Assembly: GCA_944390485.1 (NCBI GenBank)
Contig: CALXPQ010000003.1
Coordinates: forward strand, 124,001-188,000
Direction: 5' to 3'
Source of the DNA: Veillonellales bacterium
GTDB lineage: Bacteria; Bacillota; Negativicutes; Veillonellales; Dialisteraceae
Length of the DNA: 64,000 nt
Positions 17,501 through 25,562 of the stretch are shown here, piece by piece (the stretch's first letter is position 1; every line of letters begins with the position of its first letter). The notes beneath the pieces were generated by a model. It made no database searches. It was not told the origin of the DNA and was given only the letters and a program-made list of their open reading frames with translations. The translations under genes and the position numbers were made by a program.

Positions 17501-18031
17501 ATGGAAAAAGATCAGAAAATCAGGCGGCTCGTCCTGCTGGCCATGCTCATCGGGCTGGGCGTCGTCATCTCGCCGATCCTGCGCATCGAGGGCATGTGCC
17601 CCATGGCGCACCTCATCAATATCGTGTGCGCCGTCCTCATGGGGCCGTGGTACGCCCTGCTCTGCGCGACGCTTATCGGCATCATCCGCATGACCCTCAT
17701 GGGCATCCCGCCGCTGGCGCTCACCGGCGCGGTCTTCGGGGCCGTCCTGTCGGGCCTGCTGTACCGCGCGTCCCGGGGGCGCATCCTCGCCGCCGTCATC
17801 GGCGAGGTCATCGGCACCGGCATCATCGGGGCCGTCGCCTCTTATCCGGTGATGGAATTTCTCTACGGCCGCACCGGCCTCTCGTGGATGTACTACGTGC
17901 CCAGCTTCATCTGCGGCACCCTCATCGGCGGCTCCATCGCCTTCGCCCTGCTCACCGTCCTCTCCCGGAACGGCACGCTCCGGGAATTCCAGCGGAAGCT
18001 GGGCATCCAGGTCTACGACCGGAGAGCGTGA
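17501..18031 (+). CDS. thiW: Energy-coupling factor S component ThiW
   Basis: 176-aa membrane protein with five or six hydrophobic segments, matching the ThiW family, predicted substrate-binding subunit of an ECF transporter for the thiazole moiety of thiamin. Characteristic stretches are ISPILRIEGMCPMAHLIN, LMGPWYALLCATLIGIIRM and GEVIGTGIIGAVASYP. The energising module (EcfA/EcfT) is not in the window and would be shared. The ATG at 17501 follows GGAGGAG; an in-frame GTG at 17489 lies too close to that site. A terminator follows immediately, making this a single-gene unit behind its long leader. Confidence 0.85.
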   Translation: MEKDQKIRRLVLLAMLIGLGVVISPILRIEGMCPMAHLINIVCAVLMGPWYALLCATLIGIIRMTLMGIPPLALTGAVFGAVLSGLLYRASRGRILAAVIGEVIGTGIIGAVASYPVMEFLYGRTGLSWMYYVPSFICGTLIGGSIAFALLTVLSRNGTLREFQRKLGIQVYDRRA

Positions 18032-18038
18032 AAGCAAG

Positions 18039-18063
18039 GATACGGGCCGTCCCGTATCTTTTT
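18039..18063 (+). terminator. Intrinsic terminator after thiW
   Basis: Perfect 8-bp stem GATACGGG / CCCGTATC with a CCGT loop, then five T. Confidence 0.92.
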
Positions 18064-18090
18064 CTTTGCCCGGAGAGAGGAGGAACCGCC

Positions 18091-18552
18091 ATGCACATCC
18101 GGCCTTTCCGCCCGGAAGACGGCCCCGCCGCGGCGCGGCTTTTCCGGGAGACCGTCCTCGCCGTGAACCGGAAAGATTATAACGAGGCCGCCTGCCGGGC
18201 CTGGGCGGCCGGCGCGGAGGACGAAGCCGCGTGGACCGCGTCCTTTGCGGGGCACCCGGCCTTTGCTGCGGAAGAGGAAGGCGCACTCCTCGGCTTCGGA
18301 GACGTCCGGCCGGACGGGTACGTGGACCGCCTCTTCGTCCACGCGGCCCGGCAGGGCGAAGGCATCGGGACGGCGCTCCTCGCGGCGCTCGTCCATGCGG
18401 CGGGGACGCGGCGTCTCCGCACGGAAGCCTCCCTCACGGCGCGGTCCTTCTTCCTCGCCCGGGACTGGCAGATCGTGCGGCGGCAGACCGTGGCGCGCCG
18501 CGGCGTCAGACTTGAGAATCTCGTCATGGAAACAGAAAGGAGCACTGTATGA
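18091..18552 (+). CDS. GNAT family N-acetyltransferase
   Basis: 153-aa acyltransferase of the GNAT fold. The acetyl-CoA loop is visible as RQGEGIGTALLAALV (Q/R-x-x-G-x-G/A, about residues 89-103), after the beta-4 strand VDRLFVHA. The sequence most resembles YafP-like stand-alone GNATs whose substrates are unknown. The ATG at 18091 follows GAGAGGAGG. Its stop overlaps the start of the LOG gene (ATGA), so the two are coupled. In Geobacillus a GNAT succinyltransferase works with an N-succinylamino-acid racemase; this gene lies 0.9 kb beyond the racemase block behind two terminators, so a functional link is only a possibility. Confidence 0.8.
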   Translation: MHIRPFRPEDGPAAARLFRETVLAVNRKDYNEAACRAWAAGAEDEAAWTASFAGHPAFAAEEEGALLGFGDVRPDGYVDRLFVHAARQGEGIGTALLAALVHAAGTRRLRTEASLTARSFFLARDWQIVRRQTVARRGVRLENLVMETERSTV

Positions 18553-19106
18553 AACAGCTCACCGTGTACTGCGGGGCCAATCCCGGCCGCGATCCCGCGT
18601 TCCGCCGGGCCGCGGAAGAAACCGGCCGCTGGCTGGCGCGCCGTCACATCCGCATGATCTACGGCGGCGGCCGCACCGGCCTCATGGGGGCCTGCGCCGA
18701 CGCGCTCCTCGCCGCGGGCGGGGAAGCGGTGGGCGTCATTCCGTCCTTCCTGAAGACGCGGGAAGAAGCCCACACCGGCCTCACGGCCATGATCACCGTG
18801 GAGACCATGGCCGAGCGGAAAGAAAAGATGATCGCCATGGGAGACGCCTTCCTCGCGCTGCCCGGCGGGCCGGGGACCCTCGAGGAAATCGCCGAGACCT
18901 ACTCTCTCTACCGCCTCCGCCGCCACGCGAAGCCCGTCCTCGTGTACAGCGTGGACGGCTGCTATGACCTCCTCGACGCGTACTTCGCCGCCATGGAGCG
19001 GAACGGCTTCCTCTCGGCGGACGACCGGGCGGGCCTCCATTTCATAAATAGCCTCGCCGAAGCGGAAGCCGTCCTCTGCGCCGCGGGCTTCGATTTCGGT
19101 CAATAA
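18549..19106 (+). CDS. LOG family protein (nucleotide 5'-monophosphate phosphoribohydrolase-like)
   Basis: 185-aa Rossmann-fold protein of the TIGR00730/LOG family. The signature PGGPGTLEE (residues 105-113) and the upstream MIYGGGRTGLMG and VIPSFL are intact. Family members release adenine or other bases from nucleoside monophosphates; in bacteria without plant partners the physiological role is unclear. It is translated from the same message as the GNAT gene and ends in a bidirectional terminator shared with the HAD gene. Confidence 0.88.
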   Translation: MKQLTVYCGANPGRDPAFRRAAEETGRWLARRHIRMIYGGGRTGLMGACADALLAAGGEAVGVIPSFLKTREEAHTGLTAMITVETMAERKEKMIAMGDAFLALPGGPGTLEEIAETYSLYRLRRHAKPVLVYSVDGCYDLLDAYFAAMERNGFLSADDRAGLHFINSLAEAEAVLCAAGFDFGQ

Positions 19107-19143
19107 AAAAAGAGCTCGTACCATTTCGGGTACGGGCTTTTTT
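19104..19143. terminator. Bidirectional terminator between LOG and HAD genes
   Basis: A-tract, GAGCTCGTACC / GGGTACGGGCTTT stem, T-tract. Convergent genes on both sides. Confidence 0.85.
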
Positions 19144-19817
19144 CATGCCTGCGGGAGGAGGAGACGGGCCAGGTCCGCCGGCGAGTCCGCGATGAAATCC
19201 GGCCCGGCCGCCGTGAGGTCCGCCCGCGTGCCGTAGCCGTACGTCACCGCGGCCGCGTCGAGCCCGTTGTGGTGCGCGCCGAGGATGTCGTACTTCGTGT
19301 CGCCCACCATCAGCGCCGGCCGCGCGCCTTCGCCGAGAAGGGCGAGCGTCTTCGCGATGACCCGGTCCTTGTTGTCCGCGCCGGTCCTGTTGTCCAGCTC
19401 GTCTTCGATGCGGCTCCCGCTGATGACCGCGAAGCACGGCGCGAGGCCGAAATGCGCCATGAGCCGCCGCACGTGGGGCTCCGGCTTGCTCGACGCCACC
19501 GCGAGGCGGCATCCCGCCGCGGCGCACGACCGGATCAGCTCCGCGATGCCCGGGTACAGCTCGCACTCGAAGATGCCCTCCGACTCGTAGCGGTCGCGGA
19601 AGCGGGAGATCACCCGCTCGATCGCTTCCGGCGGGAGGCCGTACGCCGCGCGGAGCTCCACATTGAGCGGCGGCCCGATGAACCGCGTGAGCGCCGCGTC
19701 CTCCGGCTCGTCGATGCCCACGCCCGCGAGGCCGTACCGGAGCGAGCGGATGATGCCCGGCGCGGACCGGGAGATCGTGCCGTCCAGATCAAAAAGCACA
19801 GACTGATACTGTTTCAT
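19143..19817 (-). CDS. HAD superfamily hydrolase, phosphoglycolate phosphatase-like
   Basis: 224-aa HAD-IA phosphatase. Motif I is FDLDGT (residues 8-13), motif II is the SSKPEPH region, and motif IV is the MVGDTKYDILGA segment. The helical cap lies between residues 15 and 85 (RFIGPPLNVELR and following). It resembles Gph/PpaX-type enzymes that remove phosphate from small metabolites. The start is the ATG at 19817 with AAAGGA just upstream on the minus strand; a longer frame to 19967 overlaps the opposite gene's leader and lacks a ribosome site. Confidence 0.88.
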   Translation of the reverse strand: MKQYQSVLFDLDGTISRSAPGIIRSLRYGLAGVGIDEPEDAALTRFIGPPLNVELRAAYGLPPEAIERVISRFRDRYESEGIFECELYPGIAELIRSCAAAGCRLAVASSKPEPHVRRLMAHFGLAPCFAVISGSRIEDELDNRTGADNKDRVIAKTLALLGEGARPALMVGDTKYDILGAHHNGLDAAAVTYGYGTRADLTAAGPDFIADSPADLARLLLPQA

Positions 19818-19960
19818 AGAAATCCTTTCTGAAAATCCGTGGGATATGTCCAGTATACCATACCGTCCCGTTGACACCGCGCGAAAAAAAGCGCACGATG
19901 GAAGAAACGATACGCCCCGCGCGGGCAAGTGGGCGGGCCCCGCCCGGAAAGGAGATTCCC

Positions 19961-20371
19961 ATGACATACAGACACCTTGCCGCCGCTGTTTTCGCCGCCG
20001 CGGCGCTCATGGCCGCCGGCCCGGCAGACGCCGCCGTCGCCACCGTGGATATGCGCGTCCTCTTCACGGACAACGCGGAGTGGCAGGCCGCCGCCCGCGC
20101 CGCCGGAGAGCGGCGGGCCCAGCTCGAGCGCGAATTCGACCAGAAATCCGAAGGCCTCACCGGAGAAGCCCTCGCGGCCCTCCTGCAGGAATATCGGGAC
20201 AAGGCCCGCGCCGCCGAGCGGGACGAGCTGACCGCCTCGTACAATAAGGTGCTCGCCGTCATTGCCGAAGTGGCCCGGGAAGAAGGCTACGACACCGTCG
20301 TCCGCGCGCGGAGCGTCCTCTACGGCGCCGCCGACGGCGACATCACCGCCGCGGTGAAAGCCCGCCTGTGA
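19961..20371 (+). CDS. OmpH/Skp-like periplasmic chaperone
   Basis: 136-aa secreted protein. A signal peptide spans about residues 1-24 (small Ala-rich, cleavage near PADA-A). The mature part starts with VATVDMRVLF, has a charged coiled-coil hairpin (about 40-95) and ends with the conserved GYDTVVRARSVLYGAADGDIT pattern of the OmpH/Skp family, which escorts outer-membrane proteins. This supports a diderm cell. Start ATG follows GGAAAGGAG. It is flanked by its own terminator and faces away from the HAD gene. Confidence 0.82.
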   Translation: MTYRHLAAAVFAAAALMAAGPADAAVATVDMRVLFTDNAEWQAAARAAGERRAQLEREFDQKSEGLTGEALAALLQEYRDKARAAERDELTASYNKVLAVIAEVAREEGYDTVVRARSVLYGAADGDITAAVKARL

Positions 20372-20383
20372 GCAGAGAAAGAG

Positions 20384-20407
20384 AAGACCGGGAAGCCGGT
20401 CTTTTTT
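20384..20407 (+). terminator. Intrinsic terminator after the Skp-like gene
   Basis: Perfect stem AAGACCGG-GAAG-CCGGTCTT, then T-tract. Confidence 0.92.
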
Positions 20408-20474
20408 CATGCCTGCTTTCCTGTTACAGGGGTGATATGATTTGTTTATAATGCGAAATTTTTCATTATGGATA

Positions 20475-20503
20475 TTGACTTGAAGACAGGGTAGAAATAC
20501 AAT
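20475..20503 (+). promoter_or_regulatory. Strong promoter of a short transcription unit
   Basis: TTGACT, 17-base spacer, TACAAT. An additional TATAAT lies upstream at 20447-20452. The intergenic region is AT-rich compared with its surroundings. Confidence 0.8.
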
Positions 20504-20535
20504 GAAAAACACACTATGCAAAGGAGGTGAACTGC

Positions 20536-20631
20536 ATGCGCTCCGTCCGCCGTGACTGCGAAAGGAAATTTTTGATGCTCTTAAAGCCCATACGGGGGGG
20601 GGTGCGAAAGCTTATGACGACCCGGCCCTGA
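20536..20631 (+). CDS. Possible 31-aa small ORF with perfect ribosome site and G9 tract
   Basis: ATG at 20536 follows AAAGGAGGTGA at ideal spacing. The frame encodes 31 residues (MRSVRRDCERK... ending LMTTRP) and passes through nine consecutive G at 20594-20602. One extra T in the T5 run at 20570 would switch it into a frame that is open to about 20753 and reads KAYDDPALTGIADERNTRGF, which looks protein-like. It may be a leader peptide, a slippage-controlled small protein or a decayed gene. The region after it also folds strongly and ends in a terminator. No homologue recognised. Confidence 0.35.
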   Translation: MRSVRRDCERKFLMLLKPIRGGVRKLMTTRP

Positions 20632-20689
20632 CCGGGATCGCTGACGAAAGAAATACCCGGGGCTTCGTGTGCTCCGGCACAGATAGACG

Positions 20690-20716
20690 AAGGCTGCTTT
20701 TGACGCGGCCTTTTTT
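20690..20716 (+). terminator. Intrinsic terminator of the short unit, upstream of the zinc-ribbon gene
   Basis: AAGGCTGC / GCGGCCTT stem, six T. Upstream stems are CCCGG-CCCTGA-CCGGG and CTTCGT...ACGAAG with an inner GTGC-TCCG-GCAC, so the unit is either a small structured RNA or an attenuated leader. Confidence 0.75.
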
Positions 20717-20755
20717 GCGTGCCCAATTCCCGGCGGGCGGAGCCTGCGGGCCCAT

Positions 20756-21097
20756 ATGGAACTGAAAAAAGTCTGCGCCCAGTGCGGGAAACCTTTCACC
20801 GCGGACCGCCGGAACCAGCGCTACTGCTCGGAAGCGTGCCGCCGCCTCGCGTACCGGCGGCACCCGAGACGGGAAGAGGACGAGGGAGACGGCCCGGTCC
20901 TGCGCACCTTCCTCTGCGCGCGGTGCGGCCGCGTGGTGCGCGTGACGAGCCCGGATGACCGCCGGAAGAAATTCTGCTCGTCCCACTGCGAGCGGCTTTA
21001 CTGGAAGCACTCGAAACCGTCCGCCCGGCCGGAGCCAAAGCAAACGGACAATCCGCCGCCGCGGACCGTCACCCTAGCAGATTTATACCGATTCTGA
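20756..21097 (+). CDS. Double zinc-ribbon hypothetical protein
   Basis: 113-aa protein with two similar metal-binding modules. Residues 7-34 carry C-x2-C...C-x3-C (CAQCGKPF...RYCSEACRR), and residues 53-80 repeat the pattern (CARCGRVVRV...KFCSSHCERLYW). The linker is acidic and the tail is Pro-rich. The modules resemble MYM/FCS-type or small bacterial zinc ribbons; no specific function is known to me. The ribosome site is weak, and a terminator sits just upstream, so expression may depend on read-through. The autotransporter starts 30 bases downstream and may be co-transcribed. Confidence 0.65.
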   Translation: MELKKVCAQCGKPFTADRRNQRYCSEACRRLAYRRHPRREEDEGDGPVLRTFLCARCGRVVRVTSPDDRRKKFCSSHCERLYWKHSKPSARPEPKQTDNPPPRTVTLADLYRF

Positions 21098-21126
21098 ATC
21101 TATGAAATAAAGAAAGGAAGTACCCG

Positions 21127-24100
21127 ATGAAAAAGAAATTACTCACGAAACAGATTCTTATGGCCCTTGCTATGAGCGCCGTCGTATGCACCAATGGTAT
21201 GGCAGAGGAACTTGGCCAAATTACCGGTTCCTATAATAATGATGGTAAACCTTTTACGGAAGATGTTACGTTTGAAAACACAGACCCAAAGAAAGCCTCT
21301 ATTGAACCAGAAAATGGTGCTGTAAATATCCATATCAAAACAGAAGAAGAACATTCCATTACCTTGGATTCGGCGGGCAGTGGGATTCACGCGCAAAACG
21401 GAGCTGGTACCATTGAATTGAATTCGTCCGCAAATAATACAATTTCATTTGGTGGAGAAGGAAATGGCATAACTACTAAGAATTCAGACAGTGAAAAGAT
21501 TTCTATCGCATTGAAGGCGGCACAGGACAATGTCATCGATGCCAAAGGTGAGACAATGGAAGCCGGTCAGGATGGGATTCATCTGGAAGGAAAAGGCCAG
21601 ACAGAAATCACACTGGACGCAGGTGGTAATAATAAATTTACTGTCAATGATGATGGGATCCGCACAACTGCTGGAAGTCAGGGTGAGATTACCGTATCTG
21701 CTGGTGTGGGTAATATTATTGCTGCGGGCAATAACGGCATTCATCATGAAGGTAGCGGCACCATCACTCTGTCGGCGCAGACTAATACCATTACTGCAGG
21801 AAATAACGGGATTCAGGTTGGAAAAGGCGGGAATGTGTCGTTGGACGCTGGTATAAACCGTGTCAGCGGCGTTAATAACGGTGTGTATGTTTCCGGTGAA
21901 GACAGCAAGGCGACCATGAAAGGGGATACTACGATTATTGTCAATGACGCAACTTCGACCAATCTGAATAATACCAGTGGTATCCATGTGACTGACGGCG
22001 GCAGTTATGTCGTTGACAAGACGGACGTAGATAATATGAGCATTGACGTTACAGCGCATGATACAGATTCCTATGGCATTTTTGCTGAAAATAACAGCAC
22101 AGTAGAAATTGATACTAATAAATTTACTTTATCTGTAAAAAAGGATATGAATAGTTCAACTGTTAACAAAGGCGCAGTATATGGAATTGCCGGTCGTCAA
22201 GGTGCATCCACTACAATTTCTACAAGTGGGGATGTAACCGTTACGGTAACAGGGAATGGGGAACAGGCAAACGGGATTTATTCTGAGAATCTTTCAAGTA
22301 CAAATGCAAATGTTCAAAATAGCATTCAATTAACAGGAAATTCTATCAACCTCACGGTGGACGGAGACATTGAAAAAAGTGAAATTGATTCGAGTGCCAT
22401 TAGGCTTTATCAAGGTGGATTGGGTACATTGTCAAATACAGTAACAATTACAGGCACAGGAAATAAAGATAATTCCATTACCAGTACGACTAAAGGCATA
22501 AAAATTTTCGCAACCAGCGGATTGGCAACTGTTAATATTACTTCTGAGACAGAAAGCAATTATTTAATATCTCAGAGAGCGGCTATGGAGTTGGTTAATG
22601 GAAGTGTATTTCTAACAGCTGAGAACGGAATTAATCATATAGAAGCGACGGATAATTCAGGGTTTGGATATGGTGCTATTGCCGCACAAAGCGCACATGT
22701 AAAATTGAAAGCGAAAAGTAACGAAATTATCGGGCACTGGACAGGTGGTATTGCAGGTAGTGCAACGATAATGAACCAAAATCCTGACCAGAAAGAGCAG
22801 GGGGTACAGGTCATTGCCACGGATGGTAATAACAAGGTCATTACGGAAGGACAGTATTCCGCTATTTCTGCATCTGATGGTTATGAGATTAACTTGTCTG
22901 CGGAAAAGGGAAATAATGAGATTGCCGGTACGAGTGAAGCATATGCACAGGGAGATCCAAAAAATAGTATTATAAAGTCAACGGGAGGGGAAATAACATT
23001 AACCGCGAAAGCGGGAACTGATCCAACTGGACAAGAATCAGCATCTTTGGGAAGTAATATTATACAAAGCGACCCGGACGGAGCGGCATACTATAAGATG
23101 GATGCCCTTTATGCAGAAGGACAAACGAATGCATCCGGAGGAAGTGGGGAAAATGTGCGGACTGGCAATATTGCACTTTCCGCTGTGGCTTCTAATATAC
23201 TGTATGGTTCAGTGACAGCAAAGGCAAATGGTCATATTGAGTTAATAGGGACTGATAATTATATCGAAACGGCCACAATTTCTGATGTTTATAATGGCCC
23301 TGTTGGACCTGCTTATAGCGATGGGGCATATCATTATGCAATCCGTGCCGTAGGCGGCATGAAAAATGAAATAGAATCAGAAGGGGATTCATCACAGATT
23401 CAGATTACGGCGAATGGTGGTATAAATCGGATTATCAGTCAAGGCAATGTGCAGGCGGAAGAGGCAGACAGTGAAAGAGCTGTTTTTGCCACAGAAGGCG
23501 GAAGCATTGCCATCGACGGCACAAGTATCATCACCGCCGGCGCATGGGAAGACAATAATGCCAAGGGCTATCAGGCGAATAACAAGAGCGCTTCTCTCCT
23601 TGCGGGGACTCTCGACGAGAGCAAAGCCGTGATGGATGAGAACAAAAACATTATTTTTGACCATGCGCTTATGGGCGAAAATAACGTGTCGTCCATTTCC
23701 CTCAATTACGGCGCGGGGAGCGCTGTCACCGGGGATATCGTCGCCGGGTATGGCGGTGAGATTTCCGTCACGGAGAAGGCAGGCGATGCCGGCGTCAGCA
23801 CCATGGCGGAGGTACCGGCCATGACGCTCCGGGGCAATGTGCTTGCGGCAAATGGCGGGCAGGTGACGCTCGATCTGGGCGCGGGCAGCTACTGGGCAGG
23901 CCGCGCGGATGATTATCAGGACGCAGCCAGCGAAGAGTGGCGGAAGACGCACACTGATTTGTACAAGTCTATTTTCAGCAAGCCTGTGGAAGAAGGGACG
24001 AATCCCATCCAGATGAACGGCACTGTCGATGTGACGCTCGGACAGGCTGCGACGTGGGACGTGATGGGCCAGAGCTGGGTGACGAAGCTCGGCGGCGACG

Positions 24101-25521
24101 GCGGCATCATCGACATGCGGAACACGCTGGGCGACGAATCGAGCACGTCTCATGCGGTTCACATCGGCACGCTGAACGGCAATCACACCTTCGTGATGGA
24201 CCTGAACTGGAATCAGCATAATATCAGCGACATGCTGTACATTTATGATACGGAAAATTCCTCCGGCCAGCAGACCGTATTCCTGAATTCGCTCACCGGC
24301 GTGGAGAATATGCAGGACGGCGACAAGCTGCGCTTCGCTACGGTCAAGACGGATAAGCTCTCCTTTACGGGCGAGTACCGCGGAGAGGGCGGCTATGACA
24401 ACGGCAGCAGCAAAGTGATGGTGCGCGATACCGGGCTGAACGATATGGCGCTCACCATCGGCAATGAAAAGTATGTGGAAGCCAATCATAAAGAAAATGC
24501 AGAGTACAACGGCGAAGCGTTCTCCAATGCAAAGCCCGGCGACGAATATGTGGATACCATTTACGGGGACGGCAGCACCAACTGGTACCTGACGAGAGAA
24601 AAAGCGGAAGACGAACTGTCCGACGCAGGCAAGACGGTCATCGCCATGTCCAAAGTAAACTACTCCAATGCCGTGTACATGGACCGGCTGAACAAGCGCA
24701 TGGGCGAGGCGCGGTACATCGACGGGGACGACGGCCTGTGGGTGCGGATGCGTCATGACCGTATCGGCAAAGACGACGCCTTCCGCAGCATGAACACCAT
24801 GTTCGAGCTCGGCTACGACTGGCACGCGAAAGGACAGAAAGACGGCGAACACCGGCAAGGCGTGGCCTTCGACTACATGCGCGGCACGGCGGACTATCAG
24901 AACGTGGCGGGCGACGGCGACGTGCGCAGAGCCGGCGTGTGGCTCTACGACACGTGGCTCGGCGACAAGGGCCACTACTCTGACTACGTGGTGAAATACG
25001 GCCGCCTCTCCAATGACTTCGACATCTACGGCCGCACCACAGGTGAAAAGATCAGCGGCGACTACGACAACGACGTATGGAGCGTGAGCGCGGAGTACGG
25101 GCGGAAGAAAGACATCGGGAACGAATGGTACTTCGAACCGCAGGTGCAGGCGCAGTACGCCTATGTGACGAGCGCGGACTACACCACGAGCCAGGGGACG
25201 AAAGTAGAGCTCGACGGGATCGACAGCCTGATTGGCCGCGCGGGCTTCCGTCTCGGGCGCGACACGAGCGAAGGGAACACGGTGTACTTCAAGGCAGACA
25301 TCCTGCACGAATTCCTGGGCGACCAGAGCATCCGTGCCATGGACGCGACAGGGACGCTCTCCACGACGTATGAGAACGAAGGTACGTGGTACGACGTGGG
25401 CTTCGGGTTCTCGCACAAGATGGGAGAAGACAGCTACCTCTTCCTCGACGTGGAACACAGCTTCGGGAATGACAACGAAGACACGTATCAGGTGAACATC
25501 GGACTGAACCGAGCATTCTGA
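21127..25521 (+). CDS. Autotransporter (type Va secreted adhesin-like protein)
   Basis: 1464-aa protein. A signal peptide spans residues 1-26 (cleavage MA-EE). The passenger (about 27-1150) has beta-helix-like repeats of 24-30 residues, clearest at about 150-260, each containing a variant of AGNNGI, as expected of pectate-lyase-like fibres. The C-terminal 265 residues form an autotransporter beta-barrel with alternating aromatic strands and the terminal residue Phe (GLNRAF). Passenger codons from roughly 21,200 to 23,480 are AT-rich (one counted 60-base line is 40% GC), while the barrel is near 57%, suggesting exchange or diversifying selection on the exposed part. Ribosome site AAAGGAAG. A terminator follows. 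Confidence 0.92.
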   Translation: MKKKLLTKQILMALAMSAVVCTNGMAEELGQITGSYNNDGKPFTEDVTFENTDPKKASIEPENGAVNIHIKTEEEHSITLDSAGSGIHAQNGAGTIELNSSANNTISFGGEGNGITTKNSDSEKISIALKAAQDNVIDAKGETMEAGQDGIHLEGKGQTEITLDAGGNNKFTVNDDGIRTTAGSQGEITVSAGVGNIIAAGNNGIHHEGSGTITLSAQTNTITAGNNGIQVGKGGNVSLDAGINRVSGVNNGVYVSGEDSKATMKGDTTIIVNDATSTNLNNTSGIHVTDGGSYVVDKTDVDNMSIDVTAHDTDSYGIFAENNSTVEIDTNKFTLSVKKDMNSSTVNKGAVYGIAGRQGASTTISTSGDVTVTVTGNGEQANGIYSENLSSTNANVQNSIQLTGNSINLTVDGDIEKSEIDSSAIRLYQGGLGTLSNTVTITGTGNKDNSITSTTKGIKIFATSGLATVNITSETESNYLISQRAAMELVNGSVFLTAENGINHIEATDNSGFGYGAIAAQSAHVKLKAKSNEIIGHWTGGIAGSATIMNQNPDQKEQGVQVIATDGNNKVITEGQYSAISASDGYEINLSAEKGNNEIAGTSEAYAQGDPKNSIIKSTGGEITLTAKAGTDPTGQESASLGSNIIQSDPDGAAYYKMDALYAEGQTNASGGSGENVRTGNIALSAVASNILYGSVTAKANGHIELIGTDNYIETATISDVYNGPVGPAYSDGAYHYAIRAVGGMKNEIESEGDSSQIQITANGGINRIISQGNVQAEEADSERAVFATEGGSIAIDGTSIITAGAWEDNNAKGYQANNKSASLLAGTLDESKAVMDENKNIIFDHALMGENNVSSISLNYGAGSAVTGDIVAGYGGEISVTEKAGDAGVSTMAEVPAMTLRGNVLAANGGQVTLDLGAGSYWAGRADDYQDAASEEWRKTHTDLYKSIFSKPVEEGTNPIQMNGTVDVTLGQAATWDVMGQSWVTKLGGDGGIIDMRNTLGDESSTSHAVHIGTLNGNHTFVMDLNWNQHNISDMLYIYDTENSSGQQTVFLNSLTGVENMQDGDKLRFATVKTDKLSFTGEYRGEGGYDNGSSKVMVRDTGLNDMALTIGNEKYVEANHKENAEYNGEAFSNAKPGDEYVDTIYGDGSTNWYLTREKAEDELSDAGKTVIAMSKVNYSNAVYMDRLNKRMGEARYIDGDDGLWVRMRHDRIGKDDAFRSMNTMFELGYDWHAKGQKDGEHRQGVAFDYMRGTADYQNVAGDGDVRRAGVWLYDTWLGDKGHYSDYVVKYGRLSNDFDIYGRTTGEKISGDYDNDVWSVSAEYGRKKDIGNEWYFEPQVQAQYAYVTSADYTTSQGTKVELDGIDSLIGRAGFRLGRDTSEGNTVYFKADILHEFLGDQSIRAMDATGTLSTTYENEGTWYDVGFGFSHKMGEDSYLFLDVEHSFGNDNEDTYQVNIGLNRAF

Positions 25522-25532
25522 GGATGAACACG

Positions 25533-25562
25533 AAAAAAGAGACCTCTCGGGGTCTCTTTTTT
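25533..25562 (+). terminator. Intrinsic terminator after autotransporter
   Basis: AAAAAAGAGACC / GGTCTCTTTTTT, a symmetric bidirectional-type stem. Confidence 0.92.

Noticed and set aside
18091-18552. GNAT as the succinyltransferase partner of the racemases
   Set aside because: Attractive by analogy with Geobacillus, but two terminators and thiW separate it, and its sequence resembles general YafP-like GNATs.
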